From assembly GCA_963822705.1 (NCBI GenBank), contig CAWGIX010000013.1, positions 124,001 through 188,000 on the forward strand: DNA of 64,000 nucleotides, in the 5' to 3' direction. Of this stretch, positions 46,365 to 56,102 are shown piece by piece. Within the stretch, counting starts at the first letter, position 1; each line of letters opens with the position of its first letter. Both the position numbers and the translations under genes were made by a program. The notes under the pieces were generated by a model. It ran no database searches. It was not told where the DNA came from and worked only from the letters and a program-made list of their open reading frames with translations. Origin of the DNA: CAVRQM01 sp963822705. GTDB taxonomy: Bacteria; Pseudomonadota; Alphaproteobacteria; Acetobacterales; Acetobacteraceae.

Positions 46365-47882
46365 TGACTCATCCGCCAACCGCGCTCGCCCTGGAAGTCG
46401 CAGGCATGAGCAAGCGGTTCGGCGATTTTCCCGCGCTGGATGACGTGTCGATCCGGGTCTGGCCCGGCACGGTGCATGCGCTTCTGGGCGAGAACGGTGC
46501 CGGCAAATCGACACTGGTGAAGTGCATCATGGGCTATTACCGGCCCGATGCCGGCAGCGTGCTGGTCGACGACCGCGAGGTGGACATCGACAACCCAAAG
46601 GCGGCGCAGCGTCTCGGCATCGGCATGGTCTACCAGCATTTTACTTTGGTGCCGGCGATGACCGTGCTGGAGAATTTGGTGATGGCGCGGGCAAAGGTGC
46701 CGGCCGTGATCGACTGGCGCGGCGAGCGAAGCCGGCTCGCGGCGTTTCTGGAACGTATGCCGTTCAAAATTCCGCTCGACACGCCAATACACGGACTGGC
46801 GGTCGGACAGCGGCAGAAAGCTGAAATCTTGAAACAGCTATATCTCGACACACGGTTTCTGATCCTGGACGAGCCGACCTCGGTGCTGACGCCGCAGGAG
46901 GCGGACGAGATGCTCGGCACGGTGCGGGGCATGGCGCAATCCGGCCGGCTCTCGGTGTTGATCATCACCCACAAATTCCGAGAGGTTTTGGCCCATGCCG
47001 ATGCCGTGACCGTGCTGCGTCGCGGCCGACTGGCCGGTTCGGGGCAGGTTGCGGCACTGTCGGTCGATCGCATGGCGGCGATGATGATAGGCGAGGCCGA
47101 AACGGCTCCCGCCTCGGCGCGGGAGGTCCGCGCCGAGGGCGGCGTGCGGCTGGAGCTGCGCGCCCTGTCGGCGGACGGTGCGGATGGCGAGCCTGCGGTG
47201 AAGGGCGTGAGTTTTGCGCTGCGCGGCGGCGAGATTCTGGGCATCGCCGGCGTGTCCGGCAACGGCCAGAGCCAGCTGATCGAGGTTTTGGCCGGCCAGC
47301 GCGAGGCCACGGGCGGCGAGATTTTGATGCATGGCGAGCCATACACGGCGAGACGCGCGGAGGCGCAAAAGCATCGGCTGGCGCTGCTGCCCGAAGAACC
47401 GCTGCGCAATGCCTGCGTCGGGCGCATGAGTGTCGCCGAGAACATGGCGTTCCGCCGCTTCGACGGGCCGCCTTTTGCGCACGGCGTTTGGCTGAGCCAT
47501 CGGCGCATTCGCGCGGCGGCGCGCGAACTGATCGCGCGGTTCAGGGTGAAAACGTCGTCGCCGGATGCCCCGATTGCCACGCTGTCGGGCGGCAACGTGC
47601 AGCGCGCGGTGCTGGCGCGCGAGCTGGGCGGCGCGGTGAACGTGCTGGTCGCCGCCAATCCGGTGGCAGGCCTGGATTTTTCCGCGGTGGCCGATATCCA
47701 CGCGCAGATTGTTGCTGTGCGCAACCGAGGTGGCGCGGGTACTGCTGGTCAGCGAGGATGTGGATGAACTGCTGGAATTGGCGGACCGTATCCTGGTGAT
47801 GTTCGATGGCCGAATTGTTCACGGAACGGCGGTGGCCATCGCCGACAGAGCCTCCGTCGGCCGTGCCATGGCTGGACATTGA
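46364..47882 (+). CDS. Nucleoside-type ABC ATPase, two-domain (YufO/RbsA-like); one frame break
   Basis: About 506 residues with two ATPase domains. The first has Walker A GENGAGKSTLVKCIMGYY, the Q-loop YQHFTLVPAMTVLENL and Walker B RFLILDEPTSVLTPQE. The second has GVSGNGQSQLIEVLAGQR and signature LSGGNVQRAVLARELGG, with the degenerate Walker B VLVAANPVAGLDFSA; Asn replaces Glu, as usual in the second domain. A base change near 47735 shifts the frame; the rest reads RVLLVSEDVDELLELADRIL and VMFDGRIVHGTAVAIADRAS to 47882. Last gene of this importer. Confidence 0.88.
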
Positions 47883-48265
47883 GGACAACGCGGTGCTGGC
47901 AGCGCATCGCTACTGCTCGCGGGCTTGCTCCGCCGCCAGCTCCTTGCGGCAGACCTCCTCCAAGCGCGGCAGGTCGTCGTCGCTCCTACTCCACCTCCGG
48001 CTCGCCGGAGTCCACTGCCGCGGAAATTAGCACAGGATTGTGCCGCGGAAATTGGCACAGGATTGGCGTTCGTAAGTAGCGAAGCCCCCGGCTCCGCCTT
48101 GCGCCCGCCGCCCGCATGCGCCATATCGCCTCCCGCCGACGGGCAGAATCCTGGCGGTAATTCACACGCGGGGCGCCTTTCCGGGCCAAAAGCCCAGAAT
48201 CCGGTGCCGCAGGGCAAGGCCCCGCGGAGGCTCAACCGGACTTCTCTTGGGAAAGGAACTCGCCC
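47883..48265. other. Intergenic upstream of rpsB
   Basis: About 380 bases hold a 25-bp tandem repeat but no gene I would support. A minus-strand frame ending near 47920 reads DDDLPRLEEVCRKELAAEQA, which looks protein-like and could be a remnant; no start or partner is seen. The rpsB promoter should lie here, but no convincing -35/-10 pair stands out. Confidence 0.4.
48016..48065. repeat. 25-bp tandem repeat, two units
   Basis: TGCCGCGGAAATTAGCACAG plus GATTG is followed at once by the same 25 bases with one change (A to G at position 14). The unit resembles the repeated ends of IS21-like elements by memory only; no transposase gene is nearby. It lies about 200 bases upstream of rpsB. Confidence 0.7.
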
Positions 48266-49051
48266 ATGGCGATGCCCGACTTCACCTTGCGTCAGCTGCT
48301 CGAGGCCGGCGTGCACTTCGGCCACCACACGCGGCGCTGGAACCCGCGCATGGGGCCGTACCTGTACGGCGTGCGCAACCAGGTGCACATCATCGACCTG
48401 CAGCAGACCGTGCCGCTGCTGGACCGGGCGCTGCGCGCCATCCGCGATGTCACCGCGGCCGGCGGGCGCGTGCTGCTCGTGGGCACCAAGCGCGCCGCCG
48501 CCGAATACGTGGCCGAGGCCGCGCGCCGCTGCGGCCAGTACTACGTCAACCACCGCTGGCTGGGCGGCATGCTGACCAACTGGAAGACCATCACCGGCAG
48601 CATAAAGCGCCTGCGCCAGATCGACGAGATGCTGGCCGGCGACGTGCAGGGTCTCACCAAGAAAGAGGTGCTGGAGATCACCCGCGACCGGGAAAAACTG
48701 GAACGCGCGCTGGGCGGCATCAAGGAAATGGGCGGCCTGCCCGACATCCTGTTCATTATCGACACGAACAAGGAGAAGCTGGCGGTACAGGAAGCGGCAA
48801 AACTGGGCATTCCGGTGGTGGCCGTGCTGGACAGCAACTCCGATCCGACCGGGGTGACGTTCCCGATACCCGGCAACGACGACGCAATTCGCGCCATCAC
48901 GCTGTACTGCGAGCTGGTATCCGGCGCCGTGCTTGACGGCATTAGTGCCGAAATGATCGCCTCCGGGCGCGACATCGGCGCGGCCGAGGATTTGCCGCCC
49001 GAAGCGCTGCCGCAAGTCGAGCCAGCCCCCGCCGAGCACGCCCCCGCCTGA
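48266..49051 (+). CDS. rpsB: 30S ribosomal protein S2
   Basis: Encodes 261 residues, intact. It starts MAMPDFTLRQLLEAGVHFGH with the signature HHTRRWNPRMGPYLYGVRNQ, then YYVNHRWLGGMLTNWKTIT and AVLDSNSDPTGVTFPIPGND. The C-terminal extension is alanine/proline/glutamate-rich, as usual for alphaproteobacteria. AAAGGAA upstream of the ATG is the ribosome site. It opens the rpsB-tsf-pyrH unit. Confidence 0.98.
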   Translation: MAMPDFTLRQLLEAGVHFGHHTRRWNPRMGPYLYGVRNQVHIIDLQQTVPLLDRALRAIRDVTAAGGRVLLVGTKRAAAEYVAEAARRCGQYYVNHRWLGGMLTNWKTITGSIKRLRQIDEMLAGDVQGLTKKEVLEITRDREKLERALGGIKEMGGLPDILFIIDTNKEKLAVQEAAKLGIPVVAVLDSNSDPTGVTFPIPGNDDAIRAITLYCELVSGAVLDGISAEMIASGRDIGAAEDLPPEALPQVEPAPAEHAPA

Positions 49052-49078
49052 TCGAGCCGCATGTCGGAGACCAATTTG

Positions 49079-50006
49079 ATGACCGAGATCACGCCCATCC
49101 TGGTGAAAGACCTGCGCGAGCGCACGGGTGCGGGCATGATGGATTGCAAGCGCGCGCTGACCGAAGCCGGCGGCAACATCGAGGCGGCGATCGACTGGCT
49201 GCGCAAGAAGGGCCTGTCCGCGGCCGCCAAAAAAAGCGGCCGCGTGGCCGCCGAGGGTCTGATCGGTGTCGCCTCGGCGCCGTGTCGCGCCGCCATGGTG
49301 GAGGTGAACGCCGAAACCGATTTCGTGGCACGCAACGAGATGTTTCAATCATTCGTGGAGCAGGTTGCCCGCGTGGCGCTCACGATCGGTACGGATATCG
49401 ACGCGATCAGGGCCGCCCCCTACCCTGACAGCGTCCACACCGTCGGCGACCAGCTCACGCAGCTCGTCGCCACGATCGGCGAGAATATCAACCTGCGCCG
49501 CGCCGCTGTTCTGGAGGTGTCGCGGGGCACGGTGGCGACCTACGTGCATTCGGCCGTGCGGCCGGGATTGGGAAAGATCGGCGTGCTGGTGGCGGTCGAG
49601 GCGGACAGCGAACTCGATGCGGTGGAGATTCTCGGACGGCAGGTCGGCATGCATGTGGCGGCGGCCAGACCCGAGGTGCTGGATATCGAAGGGGTCGACC
49701 CGGCGGCACTGGAGCGCGAGCGCACGGTGCTCACGGAACAGGCGCACGCGTCGGGAAAACCGGAGGCGGCGATCGCCAAAATGATCGAGGGCCGCATTCG
49801 CAAATACTACGAGGAGGTCGTGCTGCTGGAGCAGGTCTGGGTGCACGACGGCGAGAGTCGTGTGCGCGCCGTGGCCCATAAGGCAGGAGTTCAAGCTGAC
49901 CGGCTTCGTGCGCTACGAACTTGGCCAGGGCATCGCAAAGAACACCGGAGATTTCGCCGCCGAGGTGGCCGCCGCCGCCGGCCTGACGACTCCCTCGGCG
50001 CCCTGA
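49079..50006 (+). CDS. tsf: Elongation factor Ts; one frame break near the end
   Basis: Guanine nucleotide exchange factor for EF-Tu, about 309 residues. It begins MTEITPILVKDLRERTGAGM and has MDCKRALTEAGGNIEAAIDW and VEVNAETDFVARNEMFQ. Near 49885 the frame shifts: RAVAHKA is followed in another frame by EFKLTGFVRYELGQGIAKNT and GDFAAEVAAAAG up to the stop at 50006. I prefer ATG 49079 (GGAG upstream) to ATG 49061, because homologues begin here. EF-Ts is essential, so the break is very probably a sequence error. Confidence 0.95.
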
Positions 50007-50043
50007 CCGTCGCCGGCTGCTGAAGCTCGTCACTTCGCACGCC

Positions 50044-50769
50044 ATGAGCAATCGGCTGCGCTACCGGCGTGTGCTGCTGAAAGTTTCGGGCGAAGCGCTG
50101 ATGGGACGGCGCGAATACGGAGTTGACGCCGACACGGTGGCGCGGGTCGCAGCCGATGTGGGCGATGTTGCCGCGATCGGCGTGCAGGTCTGCCTGGTGA
50201 TCGGCGGCGGCAACATCTTTCGCGGCGTATCGGCCGCGGCGTCCGGCATGGACCGCGCGCAAGCCGACTACATGGGCATGTTGGCGACGGTGATGAACGC
50301 GCTGGCCTTGCAGAGTGCCCTGGAAAAGCGGGGCGTGCCCACGCGCGTGCAGTCGGCGATCCCCATGGCCAGCATCTGCGAACCCTATATCCGCAGGCGG
50401 GCGGAGCGGCACATGGAGAAAGGCCGCGTGGTGATCTTTGCCGCCGGCACCGGCAACCCGTTCTTCACCACCGACACCGCGGCTGCGCTGCGCGCGGCCG
50501 AGATGGAATGCGACGCGCTGCTGAAAGGCACGCAGGTGGACGGCGTCTACAGCGCCGATCCGCGCCGCGTGCCGGATGCCGAGCGTTACGACCGGCTGAC
50601 CTACCTCGAGGTGCTGTCCCGCGATCTTGGGGTCATGGACGCGGCGGCGATCAGTCTCGCGCGCGAGAACGGGCTCCCGATCGTGGTGTTCAATATCCAT
50701 GCCCCGGGCGCGTTCGCCGCGGTGATGCGCGGCGAAGGGCGGTTCACGACGATACTGGAGCCGGATTGA
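50044..50769 (+). CDS. pyrH: UMP kinase
   Basis: Phosphorylates UMP to UDP; hexameric amino-acid-kinase fold. The 241-residue intact product has VLLKVSGEALMGRREYG, the nucleotide loop LVIGGGNIFRGVSAAASGMD, the allosteric/phosphate region IFAAGTGNPFFTTDTAAALR and VDGVYSADPRRVPDAERYD. It follows tsf after 37 bases in the conserved order. The downstream frr is displaced by a reverse-strand gene. Confidence 0.98.
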   Translation: MSNRLRYRRVLLKVSGEALMGRREYGVDADTVARVAADVGDVAAIGVQVCLVIGGGNIFRGVSAAASGMDRAQADYMGMLATVMNALALQSALEKRGVPTRVQSAIPMASICEPYIRRRAERHMEKGRVVIFAAGTGNPFFTTDTAAALRAAEMECDALLKGTQVDGVYSADPRRVPDAERYDRLTYLEVLSRDLGVMDAAAISLARENGLPIVVFNIHAPGAFAAVMRGEGRFTTILEPD

Positions 50770-50830
50770 GCTTCTCGCGCCCCGTCCAGCCGCGACTGCG
50801 GTCGGCGCCTGCGCGATCGGTCGGGAGTGC

Positions 50831-51558
50831 CTACAGGCGAATATACCCGAACAAGTCGAAGTCTTTCTCGAATAGCCGGTTTAACTTGTCCAGAGTCCTT
50901 CGGGTCATTCTCTGGGCGTATTTGGTTTCGGCATCAGGCCCGGGGGTGGGGGTTGTATCTCGGCGATTGACATCGACACGCTCGGAAACGGTCAGGCCGA
51001 AGGTCAGGCAGAGGCCGTCAAAATCACGCTCGAACGTCTCTACACGTCCGAGGAAATCCACGGCAGGCGCATCCATGAGATCGAGTCCAGTAGTGTCCGG
51101 GGTACAGCGGCAGACTGGAGTTCCGACCTACCTCCAGGACTTGGTACTCGGTCAGGAGTTCGACCCAGCGGTCAAAGTCGAAATCGGCCCTCGCAAGTTG
51201 GGCGAAGTTTTCGGCAAGCTGGGCCAGGACGAGGCTACGCACCCACGGGAGCGGGAAAGCTGCTTTCGGCTGTTCTTTCAGGTCACGCTGAATCTGGTGG
51301 AAATCCCGAGTACACGCGGTCATAGGGATTTCGGACGAAAGCGGCGACTCTGTAGGCGCCCTTGCCTTCCGGAAAACTCGCCAGTTCTGCGCGGGTCAAA
51401 TGCTGATGCACGACCCGGTTTAGATAGGGGTTGAACTCGTAGAACAGGCTGTACGAACTTTCGTTGTACTTACCCAGCCGCTGTGCCACCGTCGAGCTGG
51501 CCGTCTTCCACGGCGCCATCACAACGAATTTCCTGCTATGACTGATGACCAGAATCAC
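50831..51558 (-). CDS. Sulfotransferase family protein; two frame breaks
   Basis: About 243 residues when joined. The PAPS-binding motifs are clear: the 5'-phosphosulfate loop VVMAPWKTASSTVAQRLGKY and the 3'-phosphate site AAFVRNPYDRVYSGF. The middle part (LARADFDFDRWVELLTEYQV) and the C-terminus (RVETFERDFDGLCLTFGL, ending DLFGYIRL) are in other frames, with slips near 51305 and 51110. It resembles Golgi-type/carbohydrate sulfotransferases that sulfate lipids or polysaccharides. The start is GTG at 51558. It is inserted, in reverse orientation, between pyrH and frr, two genes that are normally adjacent. Confidence 0.75.
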
Positions 51559-51671
51559 TCTCCTTCGAACTCTGACGCTTCCCGGCAGTTGGCTGGCGAG
51601 CCGGAGCGCATACTAGGCCCGCTTCCGCGTTCGGGTCATACTCAGGAGCCCTGAAACGCTGGAGTTGCGCC

Positions 51672-52238
51672 GTGGCTACCGACCTCAACACCCTGAAGCA
51701 GGACTTGGCCCGTCGCATGGACGGGGCGCTGGAAACCCTGCGGCGGGAATTCGCCGGCCTGCGCTCCGGGCGGGCCAGCCCGGCGCTGCTCGAACCGGTG
51801 CGCGTCGAAGCCTATGGCAGCGAGGTGCCGATCAGCCAGGTCGGCACCGTCGGGGTGCCGGAGGCGCGCATGATCACCGTCCAGGTCTGGGACCGCAGCC
51901 TGGTGGGGGCGGTAGAGCGGGCGATCCGCGATGCCGGTCTCGGCCTGAATCCGGCGTCCGACGGCCAGCTGGTGCGCGTGCCGATCCCGCAGCTCACCGG
52001 CGAGCGCCGCATCGAGCTGTCCAAGACTGCCCACCGTTATGCCGAGGGTGCGAAGGTCGCCGTGCGCGGGGTGCGCCGCGACGGCATGGAGCAGGTCAAG
52101 GGCCTGGAGAAAAAAAGCGCGATCGGCCAGGACGAGAGCGCCCGCTGGGCCGAGGAAGTGCAGAAACTGACGGACGGGTACATCAGGCGAATAGACGACC
52201 AGCTCGCCGACAAAGATCGCGAAATCAAACAGGTCTAA
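51672..52238 (+). CDS. frr: Ribosome recycling factor
   Basis: Splits post-termination ribosomes together with EF-G. The 188-residue intact product has LRREFAGLRSGRASPALLEP, GTVGVPEARMITVQVWDRS and ELSKTAHRYAEGAKVAVRGV, and the C-terminal helix LTDGYIRRIDDQLADKDREI. The start is GTG at 51672. It follows the sulfotransferase gene divergently (113 bases apart), so it must have its own promoter here, not that of pyrH. Confidence 0.97.
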   Translation: MATDLNTLKQDLARRMDGALETLRREFAGLRSGRASPALLEPVRVEAYGSEVPISQVGTVGVPEARMITVQVWDRSLVGAVERAIRDAGLGLNPASDGQLVRVPIPQLTGERRIELSKTAHRYAEGAKVAVRGVRRDGMEQVKGLEKKSAIGQDESARWAEEVQKLTDGYIRRIDDQLADKDREIKQV

Positions 52239-52267
52239 GGCGGCCAGGCCAGTAAAAGGACCGCCCG

Positions 52268-53029
52268 ATGGGTGCTGCCGAAAACTCCCCCGCCGCCGCC
52301 GCTGCGGCAAGCGCGGCGCTCGCCGGCGCGCGGCCGGTGCATCTGGCCATCATCATGGACGGCAACGGCCGCTGGGCTGCTGCCCGCGGGCTGCCGCGCG
52401 TCGCCGGCCATCGCGCCGGCGCAAAGGCCGTGCGCCGCACCATCGAGGCAGTGATGCATCAGGGCATCCCCTGGCTCACGCTGTATGCGTTCAGCAGCGA
52501 AAACTGGGCGCGCCCTGCCGAGGAGGTGTTCGACCTCACCGGCCTGCTCCGCCACTATTTGCGCCATGAGGTCGCCGAAATGGCCCGCGAAGGCATCCGC
52601 CTGCGGTTCATCGGCGATCTGGACAGGTTCGAGCCCGACATCCGCGCCGAGATAACCCGCGCCGAGGCGCAGACGGCCGGCAACAGCCGGCTCACGGTGG
52701 CGGTGGCGATGTCCTACGGTGCCCGTGCCGAAATCCTGGCCGCGGCCCGCAAGGCGGCCACTGCAGTGCGCGACGGGCTGCTGGACCCCGGACGGCTCGA
52801 TGAGGCGGCGTTCAGCAATCTTCTCTACACTGCCGGTATGCCCGATCCCGACCTGCTGGTGCGCACGAGCGGCGAGCAGCGCCTCTCCAATTTTTTGCTG
52901 TGGCAGGTCGCTTACGCCGAACTCGTGTTCCTCGACGTGCTGTGGCCGGATTTTAGCGCCGATCACCTGTCGGCGGCCCTGGCGACCTTTTCCCGGCGCG
53001 AGCGGCGGTTCGGTGCTCGTCCGGCCTGA
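52268..53029 (+). CDS. uppS: Undecaprenyl diphosphate synthase
   Basis: Makes the C55 lipid carrier for peptidoglycan and other envelope polymers. The 253-residue intact product has the signature HLAIIMDGNGRWAAARGLPR with catalytic Asp, GHRAGAKAVRRTIE, ITRAEAQTAGNSRLTVAVAM and PDPDLLVRTSGEQRLSNFLL, with WQVAYAELVFLDVLWPDF near the end. Its end overlaps the cdsA start by 17 bases. Confidence 0.97.
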   Translation: MGAAENSPAAAAAASAALAGARPVHLAIIMDGNGRWAAARGLPRVAGHRAGAKAVRRTIEAVMHQGIPWLTLYAFSSENWARPAEEVFDLTGLLRHYLRHEVAEMAREGIRLRFIGDLDRFEPDIRAEITRAEAQTAGNSRLTVAVAMSYGARAEILAAARKAATAVRDGLLDPGRLDEAAFSNLLYTAGMPDPDLLVRTSGEQRLSNFLLWQVAYAELVFLDVLWPDFSADHLSAALATFSRRERRFGARPA

Positions 53030-53714
53030 AGCCGGTTTGCCGGCGCGGACGGCAGGTCGCCGCTGGGCCGACCTGCGCCCTCGCATCGCCTCTGCCGCCG
53101 TGCTGGTGCCCGTGGCGCTCGTGTGCTGCTGGATCGGCGGCGTCGCCTGGATGGCGCTTCTGCTGCTGGGCCTGACCGGCACCATGCTCGAGTGGGCGAT
53201 GCTTTGCCGCCGCTTGCAGCGGCCGGGACGGTTCGCCGTCTGGGTCGCCGGAGCGGTTTGCATCGCCCTGGCCGCGGCCTCGCTGGTGTGGCTGCGCGCC
53301 GACCCCACGCAGGGCCGGACGGCGACCCTGTTCGTGCTGCTGGCGGTGTGGGGCAGCGATATCGGCGCCTATGCCGCCGGGCGGCTGATCGGCGGCCCTC
53401 GCCTGGCGCCGAATATATCGCCGGCGAAAACCTGGGCCGGTGCCCTGGGCGGGATGTCGGCCGCGGCGGTGGCGGGCCTCGCGATCGGTGCGACCGGGTG
53501 GGCCGCGGCGGCTGGCGCTCTGCTGAGCGTCGCTGCCCAATCCGGCGACCTTTTGGAGAGCTGGCTGAAGCGGGTGGCGCAGGTGAAGGATTCGGGGAGC
53601 CTCATCCCTGGCCACGGCGGCCTGCTGGACCGGCTCGACGGGCTGCTGGCGGCGGCCCCGGCCGCGGCCGGGCTAGCGATACTGGCCGGGCCGGGAGTAG
53701 TGTTCTGGCAATGA
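53013..53714 (+). CDS. cdsA: Phosphatidate cytidylyltransferase
   Basis: Converts phosphatidate plus CTP to CDP-diacylglycerol for phospholipids. The 233-residue membrane protein has a GTG start inside uppS and about six helices. The family signature is at the C-terminus: WLKRVAQVKDSGSLIPGHGG followed by LLDRLDG, and SPAKTWAGALGG precedes it. It is shorter than the E. coli protein (285), as common in this class. The stop overlaps the dxr ATG (ATGA). Confidence 0.95.
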   Translation: MLVRPEAGLPARTAGRRWADLRPRIASAAVLVPVALVCCWIGGVAWMALLLLGLTGTMLEWAMLCRRLQRPGRFAVWVAGAVCIALAAASLVWLRADPTQGRTATLFVLLAVWGSDIGAYAAGRLIGGPRLAPNISPAKTWAGALGGMSAAAVAGLAIGATGWAAAAGALLSVAAQSGDLLESWLKRVAQVKDSGSLIPGHGGLLDRLDGLLAAAPAAAGLAILAGPGVVFWQ

Positions 53715-54914
53715 CCCCGCAGCCGCCGGCCCCGCACGCCGTTCCCCGAACCGTGACGGTACTCGGCAGCACCGGCAGCATCGGCACGCAAACCCTGGAA
53801 GTCATCGGCGAGGCGCCGAGCGGCCGGTATCAAGTCGAAGCGCTGGTGGCCGGCCGCAACGCGGGGCTGCTGGCAGAGCAGGCGCGGCGGTTCGGCGCGC
53901 GCCTGGCGGTGATTGCGGACCCGGCCTGCGGGCGCGCTTTGGCCGACGCGCTGGCGGGCAGCGGGATCGAGGTCGCCGCGGGTCCGCAGGCCGTGGTCGA
54001 AGCCGCGTCGCGTCCGGCGGAGTGGACCATGGCCGCGATCACCGGAGCGGCCGGCCTGCACGCGACTTTGGCGGCCATTGCGCGGGGCCGGACGGTGGCG
54101 CTGGCCAACAAGGAGGCGCTGGTCTGTGCCGGGCCGGTGATGCTGGCGGCGGTCCGCAGCCACGGCGCCACCCTGCTGCCGGTCGATTCCGAGCACAACG
54201 CGATTTTTCAGGCCATGGCCGACGGCAACCAAGGTGGCGTGGAGCGCATCACGCTGACCGCCTCCGGCGGCCCGTTCCGCACCGCGACCCTGGAAGAAAT
54301 GCGCCGGGCCGGGCCGGACGCGGCACTGCGCCACCCGATCTGGTCGATGGGCGCAAAAATCAGCATCGACAGCGCCACGCTGATGAACAAGGGACTGGAG
54401 CTGATCGAGGCGGCACACCTTTTCGGACTGCCCAGCGAGCGCATCGGCATCCTGGTGCATCCGCAATCCGTGGTCCACGGCATGGTTCACTATGCCGATG
54501 GCAGCGTGCTGGCCCAGCTCGGGAGCCCCGACATGCGGGTCCCGATCGCCCACACGCTGGCCTTTCCGTCCCGGATGGCCATCAGCGCTCCGCGCCTCGA
54601 TCTCGCGGCAATCGGCCGGCTAGAGTTTTTCGAACCGGATGCTGGGCGATTTCCGGCGCTGCGGCTCGCCCGCGAGGTGCTGGCCGCCGGAGGCGCCGCC
54701 GCCTCGGTCCTGAACGCCGCCAACGAGGTCGCGGTGGACGCCTATCTCCGGCGGCGGATCGGGTTTCTGCATATCGTGGAGGTGGCGGAGGAGGTCCTGT
54801 CCGGGCTTAGGCAGCCTGCCGGCCGACGACCTGGGGCAGGTGCTGGCGGCCGATACCGAGGCGCGCCGGGTGGCGCTGCACTGCTGCGCCGAGCGGGCCC
54901 GCTCGGCAGCCTGA
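53711..54914 (+). CDS. dxr: 1-deoxy-D-xylulose 5-phosphate reductoisomerase; one frame break
   Basis: Second step of the MEP isoprenoid pathway, NADPH-dependent, about 401 residues. Motifs in order: VTVLGSTGSIGTQTLEVIG (NADPH loop), LLPVDSEHNAIFQAM (metal and substrate), ITLTASGGPFR, MGAKISIDSATLMNKGLELI and HPQSVVHGMVHYADGS. Near 54810 a base change moves the frame after EEVLSGL; the remaining residues GSLPADDLGQVLAADTEAR and the rest to the stop at 54914 are in another frame. The isoprenoid product feeds UppS two genes upstream. Confidence 0.95.
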
Positions 54915-54931
54915 CAACAAGGATTTCTGTC

Positions 54932-56050
54932 GTGTTTCACCTCCTGCCGGCGCCGCTGAATACGATCGTCCCGTTCATGATCGTGCTGGGCGTGCTGGTT
55001 TTCGTCCACGAGCTCGGCCACTACCTCGTCGCGCGTTGGTGCGGCGTCCATGTCGAGGCGTTCTCGATCGGCTTCGGTCGTCCGATTGCCCGCTGGCGCG
55101 ACCGCGCGGGCACCGAGTGGCGCCTCTCCGTCCTGCCGCTTGGCGGCTACGTCAAACTCCACGGCCTGGAGCGGCCGGAGGAAGCAGGGGCCGACGTGCG
55201 TGCCCTCTGGCAGCCAGGGCGCACGTTCCACGAAAAAACGGTGCTGTCTCGCGCGCTGGTCATTGCCGCGGGACCGGCCGCGAATTTCGTGCTGGCGGCG
55301 GTTGTTGTACATGGCGTTGTTCGTCACCGCCGGGCAGCCGATCGAGACAGGGCCGGTGATAGGCGAGGTGCAGCCGAACAGTGCCGCCGCCCACGCCGGA
55401 CTGCTCCCCGGGGATCGCATCGACAGCATTGACGGCCAGCCGGTGGCAGCTTTTGCCGACATCCGTCGCATGGTTCTGCCGCATCCCGGCGCCCCGCTGA
55501 CGCTGGCCGTGCGCCGCGGCGCCGAGTCGCTGACCGTGCCCTTGGTCACCGATGGCAAGACCGACGCGGGCCAGAAAGTGGGCGCGCTCGGAATATCCGC
55601 AGCCGTGGAATACCGCCGGCTTCTTTAGGCCAGGCCGGCGTGCAAGGCGTGGCCCAGACGTGGGACGTCGCGCGGCAGACGATGGTTGGCGTATGGCAAA
55701 TAATTTCCGGCCAGCGCGGCTCCGACGAACTGGGTGGGCCCCTGCGCATCGCCCAGCTGTCCGGACAGGTGGCGGCGCTGGGTCTTGCAAACCTTGTCAA
55801 CTTCGTCGCCGTGCTGTCGATAAACCTGGGCCTGATCAACCTGTTCCCGATCCCGGTCCTGGACGGGGGTCACCTGCTGTTCTATCTGGCGGAGGCGTTG
55901 CGCGGCCGGCCGCTGCCGGCCCGCGCTCTGGAGTACGGGTTCCGCGCGGGGTTTGCGCTCCTGGCCGCCCTGTTCGTATTCGCGACCTGGAACGACCTGT
56001 CGCATTTTGGCCTGATGCACTGGGTGGCCAATCTGATCGGCCGTTCTTGA
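54932..56050 (+). CDS. rseP: Site-2 membrane metalloprotease RseP; two frame breaks
   Basis: Intramembrane zinc protease for envelope-stress signalling and signal-peptide clearance. It starts GTG at 54932 after AAGGA. Zinc motif LVFVHELGHYLVARWCG is near residue 20. The C-terminal NLFPIPVLDGGHLLFYLAEA supplies the third ligand. A PDZ segment (AAHAGLLPGDRIDSIDGQPV) lies between. The frame shifts near 55305 (after FVLAAVVVHG, then MALFVTAGQPIETG) and again near 55628. Joined length is about 373 residues, normal for the family. It lies between dxr and bamA in the conserved order. Confidence 0.94.
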
Positions 56051-56070
56051 GCCGGCGACCCGGGCCGGCT
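56050..56070. terminator. GC-rich hairpin after rseP, no U-run
   Basis: AGCCGGC and GCCGGCT form 7-bp arms around seven bases, starting at the last base of the rseP stop. There is no run of T, so it is more likely to stabilise or attenuate than to terminate. It is placed between rseP and bamA. Confidence 0.3.
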
Positions 56071-56102
56071 GGCGCCTAGCATCGGGCGCGAAAGCTGTGG
56101 CT

